From an uncultured Bacilli bacterium (GTDB taxonomy: Bacteria; Bacillota_I; Bacilli_A; RF39; UBA660), in the NCBI GenBank assembly GCA_934169415.1, contig CAKPNP010000020.1:1-21549 (forward strand): DNA of 21,549 nucleotides, written 5' to 3'. Numbering within the stretch: position 1 is the first letter of the stretch; every line of letters begins with the position of its first letter. Shown in pieces: positions 6,419 to 12,411 of the stretch. Under the pieces are notes generated by a model. That model worked only from the letters and a program-made list of their open reading frames with translations, had not been told where the DNA came from and searched no databases. A program made the position numbers and the translations under genes.

Positions 6419-8065
6419 TTGAAAAAAAATACATTTATTGAGGGAGCTTTTGTCTCTACTTTAGGGTTAGTTTTGTGTAAAATACTTGGTATAATTTATG
6501 TTATACCTTTTAGGGCTATAATAGGAGTTCAGGGCTCTATTTTATATAGCTATGCTTATTCTATATATGCAGTCTTTGCATCTTTATCATCTACTGGAAT
6601 ACCTTCTGCAATGGCTAAGACTATTTCTGAATATAATACTTTAGGTTATTATAATTCCCAGGAAAGAGCTTATAAAATATGTAGAAATATTATAGTTGTA
6701 ATTGGTATCATATGCTTTTTAATATTGTTTATTTTCGCACCTAGTATTTCTTATATGATAATAGGGGATATAGAAGGTGGTAATACAATAGAAGATATTA
6801 CATTTGTTATTAGAATAATATCTACAGCTTTATTATTTATACCAATATTAAGTGTAAGTAAAGGTTATGTTCAGGGACATAGGATGATGGCTGTTCCAGC
6901 AGTTGCTAATGTAATTGAACAGTTAGTAAGGGTAATAGTAATATTACTAGGTAGTTTTTTAGTTCTTAAAGTATTTAATTTATCTATTACTACAGCTGTT
7001 GGTGTTGCAACATTTGGGGCAACAGCAGGTGCTATATTTGCATATTTATATATACTTTATAAAATTAATAAGAATAGAAAAGTATTAAAAAGAGATGAAC
7101 CTATTACAGCTCCTGAAAAAGCTATTACCAATAAAAAAATATTTAAACAAATAGTTTTATATTCTCTACCTTTTGTTATAATTGAATTTGTAAGATCAAT
7201 TTATAATAATGTAGATACTTTTACTGTTGTAAAAGGACTTGTTGCTTTAGGTTATTCTGTTTCAGATGCAGAAAACATTTTATCTATAATAACAACTTGG
7301 GGAGCTAAACTAAATATAATAATTTTATCAATATCTTTTGGACTTACTACTAGTATAATACCTAATATAGTAAGTAGTGCGACTTTAAAAAATTATAAAG
7401 ATGTTTCACTTAAAATAAATCAGGCATTAAAAATAATTTTATATACTACATTACCAATGACTTTAGGCATATACTTTTTATCAAGTAGTGTATGGACTTT
7501 ATTTTATGGCTATGACTTATTAAGTGTGCAAGTATTTAGTTTTTATGTATTTCAAACTATAATAAATTCATTCTTTAGTATATTAGTAGATACAACTAAT
7601 GCATTAAATGATCCTAAAAGTGCATTTATAGCTTTATTTGGAAGTTTTATACTTAAAGCAGTACTTAATATTCCTATGATGAATTTAGTTTATTACATGG
7701 GAATTGAAGCATATTACGGATCTATTATTACAACAATGTTAGTACAAGGAATATCAGTAGTATATCTATTATTTAATTTAAGAAAAAAATATAAAGTTGA
7801 TTATAAAAATAGTGTACCAACTTTTATAAAGGTAATATTAGTAAATATAATAATGTTGTTATCATTAATGATATTTAGATTACTTCAAAATAATATAATA
7901 GGGTCATTTAGTCATACTAGATTATCGTCTATTTTAGAAATAATTATATATGCTACAATTGGAGTTATAATATATGTAGTATTATCACTTAAAAACAATT
8001 TATTTGAAGAAGTTTTTGGAAAAGAATTTATAAATAAAATTAAAAGAAAATTTATAAAGAAATAA
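6419..8065 (+). CDS. SpoVB/MurJ (YtgP)-type MOP-superfamily flippase
   Basis: A large polytopic protein (548 residues from TTG 6419) with about 14 membrane segments, of the polysaccharide-transport/MurJ/SpoVB branch of the MOP flippase superfamily. It starts KKNTFIEGAFVSTLGLVLCKILGI, then has VIPFRAIIG, YSIYAVFASLSSTGIPSAMAK and VSKGYVQGHRMMAVPAVANVIEQ, all family landmarks. The likely role is flipping lipid-linked cell-wall precursors (lipid II or similar) across the membrane, so the cell would have a wall (inference). The ATG at 6404 is in frame but has no ribosome binding site; GGGAAGTGAG precedes TTG 6419, so I prefer the latter. Position and overlap point to co-expression with the Cse60-like gene. 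Substrate could also be another undecaprenyl-linked glycan. Confidence 0.8.
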   Translation: MKKNTFIEGAFVSTLGLVLCKILGIIYVIPFRAIIGVQGSILYSYAYSIYAVFASLSSTGIPSAMAKTISEYNTLGYYNSQERAYKICRNIIVVIGIICFLILFIFAPSISYMIIGDIEGGNTIEDITFVIRIISTALLFIPILSVSKGYVQGHRMMAVPAVANVIEQLVRVIVILLGSFLVLKVFNLSITTAVGVATFGATAGAIFAYLYILYKINKNRKVLKRDEPITAPEKAITNKKIFKQIVLYSLPFVIIEFVRSIYNNVDTFTVVKGLVALGYSVSDAENILSIITTWGAKLNIIILSISFGLTTSIIPNIVSSATLKNYKDVSLKINQALKIILYTTLPMTLGIYFLSSSVWTLFYGYDLLSVQVFSFYVFQTIINSFFSILVDTTNALNDPKSAFIALFGSFILKAVLNIPMMNLVYYMGIEAYYGSIITTMLVQGISVVYLLFNLRKKYKVDYKNSVPTFIKVILVNIIMLLSLMIFRLLQNNIIGSFSHTRLSSILEIIIYATIGVIIYVVLSLKNNLFEEVFGKEFINKIKRKFIKK

Positions 8066-8070
8066 AAATT

Positions 8071-8099
8071 GAACTATAAAGATTTAAGTCTAATAGTTC
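8071..8099 (+). other. Stem-loop in the 3' untranslated region of the flippase operon
   Basis: GAACTAT (8071-8077) pairs with ATAGTTC (8093-8099), and the loop contains a second weak self-complementary stretch (GATTTAAGTC). It sits just upstream of the terminator hairpin. No T-run follows it, so it may protect the 3' end, or it may be chance in AT-rich DNA. Confidence 0.4.
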
Positions 8100-8106
8100 T
8101 TATGAT

Positions 8107-8128
8107 AGCAAGATTTTCTTGCTTTTTT
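8107..8128 (+). terminator. Terminator after the flippase gene
   Basis: AGCAAGA (8107-8113), loop TTT, TCTTGCT (8117-8123), then a T-run. Confidence 0.85.
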
Positions 8129-8147
8129 AATTATTAAAATGTATACT

Positions 8148-8164
8148 TATAATAGTAGGTGATG
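8148..8164 (+). promoter_or_regulatory. -10 element and ribosome binding site of the herA-like gene
   Basis: TATAAT at 8148-8153, with AGGTGATG from 8157, and ATG at 8167. The SD starts only 3-4 bases after the -10, so with this -10 part of it would lie upstream of +1. An overlapping TATACT at 8142-8147 would instead leave the whole SD in the transcript. Confidence 0.5.
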
Positions 8165-8166
8165 AT

Positions 8167-9939
8167 ATGTTAGGCAATATTATAGGTATAGAAGAAAATA
8201 CAGTTTTATTAAAATTAAATATAGAAATAAATAAATTTGAAAATTTAATTAATATACATGTTATTATGGAAGATGAAAAAAGAAAAATAATAGGTGAAAT
8301 AACAGATATTAAAGAAAATATTGCTTATATAAATTTATTAGGTGAAATAATTAATGATAAATTTGTATTTGGTGTAATAGTAAAACCATCTTTTTCTTCT
8401 AGCGTTAAATTAATTTCTAAAGAAAAAATACCTATGATTATAGGTATAGATAATTATCAAGAAAATAAAGATTTATATTTGGGAACTAGCCCTATATATG
8501 ATGGTGTTAAAATAGGAGTTAATATTAATAGTTTTTTTGCTAACCATTTTGCTATATTAGGCTCTACTGGTTCTGGTAAATCATGTGGAGTAGCCCGTAT
8601 TATACAAAATGTGTTTGATAGAAAATTATATATTCCATATAAGGCAAGTTTCTTTATATTTGATGCGTATGGAGAATATCATCAAGCGTTTTCTAAAATA
8701 AATGAGTTAAATAAAAATATTTCGTTTAAAGCATATACTACTAACTTAAATTTTTCAGAATCAGAAGTATTAAGAATACCATTTTGGTTACTTAGTGTTG
8801 ATGATATAGCTCTTTTACTTAATGCTACTAGACCTTCACAATTACCAATAATAGAAAAAGCTTTAAAATTAGTTAATGTATTTGCTCGTGATGATGAAAG
8901 TGTTATAAAACATAAAAATGATATTATAGCAAGGTCAATTCTTGACATATTATCAAGTGGTAATCCACCATCACAAATAAGAGATCAAATATTTTCAGTT
9001 TTATCTTTTTATAATACATCAGAATTAAATCTAGAAACACCGGTATTCCAACCAGGATATACTAGACCTTTAAAACAATGTTTATTAATAGATGCATCTG
9101 GTAAAATAAGGGAAATGGAATTATTAACTACTTTTATGTCTAAATTTTTACAAGATGATTTAGAGTTAAATTTACCTAAAGAAGATTTCGTTTATACTTT
9201 AGAAGATTTAGAAAAAGCATTTGATTTCGCACTTATTAGTGAAGGCGTCTTAAATAGTAATAGAGTATATGAGGAATGCAATGTTTTAAAAGTTAGATTA
9301 CATAGTTTAATTAATGGTGATTACAGTAATTATTTTAGGTATGATAGATATGTAACTAAACATGAATATATAAAAGAATTAATGACTTCAGTTAATGGTA
9401 GAAAAGCCCAAATAATTAATTTTAATATTAATTATGTTGATGATAGATTTGCTAAAGTAATAGTAAAAATATATTCTAAAATGTTATTTGATTATTCTAA
9501 AGAATTAGATAATAGGGCAAGTTTACCATTTCATATTATATTAGAGGAAGCACATAGATATGTTCAAAATGATAATGATGTTGAATTAATTGGATATAAT
9601 ATATTTGATAGAATTACTAAAGAAGGAAGAAAATATGGAGTTATGTTAGGACTTATTTCACAAAGACCTTCTGAATTATCTGAAACTTCACTTTCACAGT
9701 GTAATAATTTTATAATATTTAAAATGATTCACCCAGCTGATTTTGAATATATAAGAAAAATGGTTCCAAACGTAACTGATGAGATTATTAAAAGGATTAG
9801 AATATTACAACCAGGTAACGCAATAAGTTTTGGCTCTGCTTTTAAAGTTCCTGTAATGGTTAAATTTGAATTACCAAATCCAACACCTTCAAGTAGTAGT
9901 TGTGATGTTAGTGCAACTTGGTTTATAAAGAGTAATTAA
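8167..9939 (+). CDS. HerA-like hexameric ATPase/DNA translocase (DUF87 family)
   Basis: A 590-residue FtsK/HerA-type ATPase. Residues 1-90 form a beta-rich region like the HAS-barrel that precedes the motor in HerA. The Walker A motif GSTGSGKS is at 132-139, FFIFDAYGEYHQAF follows at about 161-174, and the Walker B motif is IILEEAH at 457-463. RKYGVMLGLISQRPSEL and SLSQCNNFIIFKM are the downstream sensor/arginine-finger elements of the family. HerA works with the nuclease NurA in archaeal end resection, and bacterial relatives pair with Sir2, DUF4297 or other nucleases in phage defence. No NurA or effector gene is next to this one: neighbours are a flippase and a lipoprotein, each with its own promoter or terminator. 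It may be a housekeeping DNA motor (inference). Confidence 0.8.
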   Translation: MLGNIIGIEENTVLLKLNIEINKFENLINIHVIMEDEKRKIIGEITDIKENIAYINLLGEIINDKFVFGVIVKPSFSSSVKLISKEKIPMIIGIDNYQENKDLYLGTSPIYDGVKIGVNINSFFANHFAILGSTGSGKSCGVARIIQNVFDRKLYIPYKASFFIFDAYGEYHQAFSKINELNKNISFKAYTTNLNFSESEVLRIPFWLLSVDDIALLLNATRPSQLPIIEKALKLVNVFARDDESVIKHKNDIIARSILDILSSGNPPSQIRDQIFSVLSFYNTSELNLETPVFQPGYTRPLKQCLLIDASGKIREMELLTTFMSKFLQDDLELNLPKEDFVYTLEDLEKAFDFALISEGVLNSNRVYEECNVLKVRLHSLINGDYSNYFRYDRYVTKHEYIKELMTSVNGRKAQIINFNINYVDDRFAKVIVKIYSKMLFDYSKELDNRASLPFHIILEEAHRYVQNDNDVELIGYNIFDRITKEGRKYGVMLGLISQRPSELSETSLSQCNNFIIFKMIHPADFEYIRKMVPNVTDEIIKRIRILQPGNAISFGSAFKVPVMVKFELPNPTPSSSSCDVSATWFIKSN

Positions 9940-9944
9940 ATTAA

Positions 9945-9973
9945 TTTACAAATAAATTTGCATATGATATAAT
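9945..9973 (+). promoter_or_regulatory. Promoter of the lipoprotein gene
   Basis: TTTACA (9945-9950), 17-base spacer, extended -10 TGA-TATAAT (9968-9973). One of the best matches to consensus in the window. AGGAGG at 9985-9990 precedes ATG 9998. Confidence 0.8.
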
Positions 9974-9997
9974 TTATATATGATAGGAGGAAGTTAA

Positions 9998-10426
9998 ATG
10001 AAAAAATTTTTAATGCTAAGTTTAGTTGGTGTGTTAAGTGTTAGCTTAGTTTGTGGATGTAATAAAAAAAAGGATGATACTAAAAAGCCTGATGATCAAC
10101 AGGAAGAACAACAACCTGAAGTAAATGTTAATCCAGATGTTATAGGTGATAAAACATTAGAAGAATTTTCATTTACTAATACATCACTTATATATGATCC
10201 AGAAACAAATACAACATTACTTGAGACAACTGTTACAAACACATCTGATAAGACAGCTACTTTAACACAATTTTTAATTCATGCTAAAGATAATTATGGA
10301 AATGATGTTACATTAGCCGGTTTCGTTGGGGATAGTATAGCAGCAGGAGAATCTAAAGTAATTAGTTCTTCAGTTTCAGCTAATTTATCTAAAACAGCTG
10401 AAATGACTTATGAAGTTCAAAGATAA
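9998..10426 (+). CDS. Small lipoprotein with an Ig-like C-terminal domain
   Basis: A 142-residue predicted lipoprotein. The n-region is MKK, the h-region runs to about residue 18, and the lipobox VCGC gives the lipidated Cys at 21. A low-complexity, strongly charged linker follows (residues 22-45: KKK, then D, Q and E-rich). The remaining ~95 residues form a beta-sandwich-like domain containing FSFTNTSLIYDPETNTTLLE, VTNTSDKTATL and AAGESKVISSSV, similar in style to FxLYD/DUF5067-like extracellular domains that measure small changes in a folded backbone. The exact family is not certain. It should be anchored on the outer face of the membrane. It has its own strong promoter and shares a bidirectional terminator with the convergent HIT gene. 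Confidence 0.75.
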   Translation: MKKFLMLSLVGVLSVSLVCGCNKKKDDTKKPDDQQEEQQPEVNVNPDVIGDKTLEEFSFTNTSLIYDPETNTTLLETTVTNTSDKTATLTQFLIHAKDNYGNDVTLAGFVGDSIAAGESKVISSSVSANLSKTAEMTYEVQR

Positions 10427-10459
10427 AAAAAGTTTATGATAATAATTCATAAACTTTTT
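10427..10459. terminator. Bidirectional terminator shared with the HIT gene
   Basis: A 13-bp perfect stem, AAAAAGTTTATGA (10427-10439) with TCATAAACTTTTT (10447-10459), and a 7-base loop. It starts on the base after the lipoprotein stop and contains the last codons of the HIT gene on the other strand. Confidence 0.85.
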
Positions 10460-10790
10460 CTATATCTAAATTTTTATTTTCTTTGTAGTATGGTTTTAAA
10501 TGAAGGTGAAAATGTTTTATTTCTTGGACATCTCCATTGTTTTGAATAAATGTAACACCATCACAACCAAGTTTTTCTTCTAATTTTATCTTTAACATTT
10601 TAGCTACTTCAAATATATGATTTAAAGTTTCATCTATATCTGTTATATCTTTAAAATGTTTTTTAGGTATTATTAATGTATGACCCATAGAATCAGGGTT
10701 AATATCTAAAAAGGCTAAAACTGTATCATCTTCATATATTTTTTTAGATGGAATACTTCCATCAACAATCTTACAAAATAAACAATCCAT
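10434..10790 (-). CDS. hit: HIT-family nucleotide hydrolase/transferase
   Basis: Histidine-triad protein of 118 residues, the normal size. CLFCKIVDGSIPSKKIYED at the N-terminus has the Cys pair common in HIT proteins. FLDINPDSMGHTLIIPKKH forms the nucleotide-binding half, and KHFHLHLKP carries the His-x-His-x-His triad, whose middle His is the expected nucleophile. Family members hydrolyse nucleoside phosphoramidates or AppppA-type compounds; the substrate here is unknown. An in-frame ATG lies 15 bases earlier (10805), but GGAGAGTGAT sits 3-13 bases upstream of the ATG at 10790. The predicted transcription start (about 10803) falls inside the upstream ATG, so 10790 is the better start. The last codons lie in the shared terminator. 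Monocistronic. Confidence 0.9.
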   Translation of the reverse strand: MDCLFCKIVDGSIPSKKIYEDDTVLAFLDINPDSMGHTLIIPKKHFKDITDIDETLNHIFEVAKMLKIKLEEKLGCDGVTFIQNNGDVQEIKHFHLHLKPYYKENKNLDIEKVYELLS

Positions 10791-10802
10791 ATTATCACTC
10801 TC

Positions 10803-10818
10803 CATTATAATTATAACA
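10803..10818 (-). promoter_or_regulatory. Extended -10 promoter of the HIT gene
   Basis: On the minus strand TGT-TATAAT (TATAAT at 10815-10810), six bases, then GGAG beginning at 10803, the predicted +1. The leader to ATG 10790 is 13 nt. Confidence 0.65.
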
Positions 10819-10843
10819 AATTTATAAAATTTAATAAATAGAA

Positions 10844-10873
10844 TTGTTAAAGTATAAGAAAATGTGCTAAAAT
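10844..10873 (+). promoter_or_regulatory. Promoter of the pilin-like/Ig gene
   Basis: TTGTTA (10844-10849), 18-base spacer, extended -10 TGC-TAAAAT (10868-10873). The SD AGGTGAT starts near 10886 and ATG is at 10896. Confidence 0.65.
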
Positions 10874-10895
10874 AGTAAGTAGAATAGGTGATAAT

Positions 10896-11753
10896 ATGAA
10901 AAAAGGTTTTACTTTAGTTGAATTAATTACTGTACTTATAATACTTGCTGTAATTGGACTTATAGTATTTCCAACAGTTAATTCTACGATTAAGGAAAGT
11001 AAGGAAAAAGCATATATTGAACAGTTAGAAGAAATAAAGAATGCAAGTGAAAAGTGGGCATATAAAAATTTAGATATGGTTCCAAATAATAATGGTGATA
11101 GCGTAACTATAACTTTACTTGATTTAAAAAAAGGTGGTTTTTTACCACTTGATGTTAGAAATCCTAAAACAAATGAATTATTTTCTAACGCTTTATCTGT
11201 AACTATAACTTTAAATAATAACAAATATGAGTATACAATTAATGATACTTCATCTGATACAGAATATAATGAATTTTCACCAATATTAGTTCTTAATGGT
11301 GAATATATAGAATATGTTGAAATTAATTCTGAATATATAGAAAAAGGAGCTAAAGCTAAAAAATATACAGGGGAAGTTTTAGATAATATAGAAATTCAGT
11401 ATTTACAAGATGGAAAAGAAATAGCATCGATTCCAGTATATTTACTTGGAACATATAATGTAACTTATACTGCATTCGATAATGAATACACATCAGAATT
11501 AACAAGAACAGTTATTGTACGTGATACTATAGCACCGACACTTATACTTCCGACAAAAGTTACTATATCACAGAGTGAAGCTTTAAATTACGATTTATTA
11601 AAAGATATAGAATATTCTGATAATAGTAATGGAGAAGTAAAAATAAATATAACTGGATTTGATAATACAATAGGTGAGAAGATAGTAACATATGAAGCTT
11701 GTGATTTATCTAATAATTGTGTAACTAAAAACAGAATTATTGAAGTAAAATAA
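10896..11753 (+). CDS. Pilin-like protein with two Ig-like (DUF5011-type) domains
   Basis: A 285-residue protein starting MKKGFTLVELITVLIILAVI, a complete class III prepilin signal. The short leader MKKG would be removed by prepilin peptidase, leaving methylatable Phe and Glu at +5, followed by the hydrophobic assembly helix. Residues 30-120 are pilin-like (helix, then a beta-rich head with LLDLKKGGFLPLDVRNP). Two tandem Ig-like repeats follow, at about 125-205 and 210-285. The first begins NGEYIEYVEINSEYIEKGAKA and ends GTYNVTYTAFDNE; the second contains RDTIAPTLILP and ends VTYEACDLSNN. This is the pattern of DUF5011/HYR-like surface domains. It is probably a surface-exposed minor pilin or pseudopilin-anchored display protein. 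No pilus assembly gene is adjacent. It has its own promoter and terminator. Confidence 0.8.
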   Translation: MKKGFTLVELITVLIILAVIGLIVFPTVNSTIKESKEKAYIEQLEEIKNASEKWAYKNLDMVPNNNGDSVTITLLDLKKGGFLPLDVRNPKTNELFSNALSVTITLNNNKYEYTINDTSSDTEYNEFSPILVLNGEYIEYVEINSEYIEKGAKAKKYTGEVLDNIEIQYLQDGKEIASIPVYLLGTYNVTYTAFDNEYTSELTRTVIVRDTIAPTLILPTKVTISQSEALNYDLLKDIEYSDNSNGEVKINITGFDNTIGEKIVTYEACDLSNNCVTKNRIIEVK

Positions 11754-11773
11754 AAGAGCGTTAAGCTCTTTTT
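11752..11773. terminator. Terminator after the pilin-like/Ig gene
   Basis: AAAAGAGC (11752-11759), loop GTTAA, GCTCTTTT (11765-11772), then T. It also contains the last codons of the 41-codon gene on the opposite strand and could work in both directions. Confidence 0.85.
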
Positions 11774-11886
11774 AATGTTTTATATAAATAATTAAATAAA
11801 ATAAATGATAGTATAAATGGAAGAAATACAATAAACATTGTTATAGATAAAATCATTCCAAAAACTACTATTGATATGTTCTTCAT
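11761..11886 (-). CDS. Small membrane peptide, 41 residues
   Basis: The reading frame MKNISIVVFGMILSITMFIV... ends in KTLKRA with a TAA stop at 11763-11761. It is one long hydrophobic stretch (about residues 4-31) with one proline, followed by the basic tail YLYKTLKRA, so it should be a single or hairpin-like transmembrane peptide with a cytoplasmic positive tail. A good SD (AGGTGAT, 11898-11892) and an extended -10 (TGG-TATAAT, 11909-11904) at exact spacing make translation credible. I recognise no family. It is divergent from the MarR-ABC exporter operon and convergent with the pilin-like gene, sharing that terminator. A regulator of the exporter, a small toxin, or an unrelated small protein are all possible. 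Similar length and order in relatives would settle whether it is real. Confidence 0.6.
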   Translation of the reverse strand: MKNISIVVFGMILSITMFIVFLPFILSFILFNYLYKTLKRA

Positions 11887-11896
11887 AACCAATCAC

Positions 11897-11912
11897 CTAA
11901 TATATTATACCA
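11897..11912 (-). promoter_or_regulatory. Promoter of the small membrane peptide gene
   Basis: Extended -10 TGG-TATAAT (11909-11904) on the minus strand, six bases (atatta), then GGTGAT. Predicted +1 at 11897 is the first G of GGTGAT, giving an 11-nt leader. Confidence 0.6.
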
Positions 11913-11929
11913 CAAAAATATAAAAAATA

Positions 11930-11957
11930 TTGACTTTAATTTTATGAATAGTATAAT
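11930..11957 (+). promoter_or_regulatory. Promoter of the marR-ABC exporter operon
   Basis: TTGACT (11930-11935), 16-base spacer, TATAAT (11952-11957). Predicted +1 lies inside the operator palindrome just downstream. Confidence 0.75.
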
Positions 11958-11959
11958 TA

Positions 11960-11977
11960 TTGTTAGTACCCTAACAA
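11960..11977. promoter_or_regulatory. Probable MarR operator
   Basis: A perfect 7-bp inverted repeat, TTGTTAG-TACC-CTAACAA, lies between the -10 (11952-11957) and the SD (11981-11986) of the marR gene. A dimeric winged-helix protein bound here would block initiation, so negative autoregulation of the operon is the simplest reading. The minus-strand promoter for the small membrane peptide is about 50 bp away and may be affected too. Confidence 0.7.
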
Positions 11978-11990
11978 AATGAGGTGTAAT

Positions 11991-12407
11991 ATGAAAAATT
12001 TGTTTGAGATAAGAAAGTTAGAAATGGTTATATTAAAAAGAATTTCTAATGATCCATTTATTAGAGAAAATAATATAACTCCTGTTCAATGTGAAATATT
12101 AAATTATTTAATAACCAATCAAATAATTTATCAAAAAGACATAGAAAGTAAATTGAATATTAGAAGGTCAACAATTTCAGGTGTATTACATACAATGGAA
12201 AAGAATGGCTTAATTAAAAAAGAGTATAATAAAAGTGATGCTAGGGTAAATAAAATCATTATCACTAAAAAGGGAATGGATATAAATAATACTTTAAAAG
12301 AAAAAATAAAACTTATAAATGATATAGCTTTTTTTAATATAAGTGATGATGAGGTAAATATTTTTTATAATACTATAAATAAAATTATTAAAAATTTAGA
12401 AAGGTGA
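11991..12407 (+). CDS. MarR-family transcriptional repressor
   Basis: A 138-residue winged-helix regulator. The helix-turn-helix is QKDIESKLNIRRSTISGVLH, followed by TMEKNGLIKKEYNKSDARVNKIIITKKG, in which the DAR motif marks the MarR wing. The N- and C-terminal helices form the dimer interface. An in-frame ATG at 11979 was rejected because the SD (GAGGTG, 11981-11986) lies just downstream of it and 4 bases before ATG 11991. Its stop at 12407 contains part of the next gene's ribosome binding site (AAGGTGATG), with a 4-base gap, so it is co-transcribed and translationally coupled to the ABC exporter. It most likely represses its own operon until a toxic compound is sensed. The ligand is unknown. 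Confidence 0.88.
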   Translation: MKNLFEIRKLEMVILKRISNDPFIRENNITPVQCEILNYLITNQIIYQKDIESKLNIRRSTISGVLHTMEKNGLIKKEYNKSDARVNKIIITKKGMDINNTLKEKIKLINDIAFFNISDDEVNIFYNTINKIIKNLER

Positions 12408-12411
12408 TGTT

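Noticed and set aside
8167..10426. HerA plus lipoprotein as a defence system
   Set aside because: The lipoprotein has its own strong promoter, no effector or nuclease domain is present, and nothing else in the window suggests a defence island.
11979..11990. ATG at 11979 as start of MarR
   Set aside because: The SD GAGGTG lies inside those codons and serves ATG 11991.
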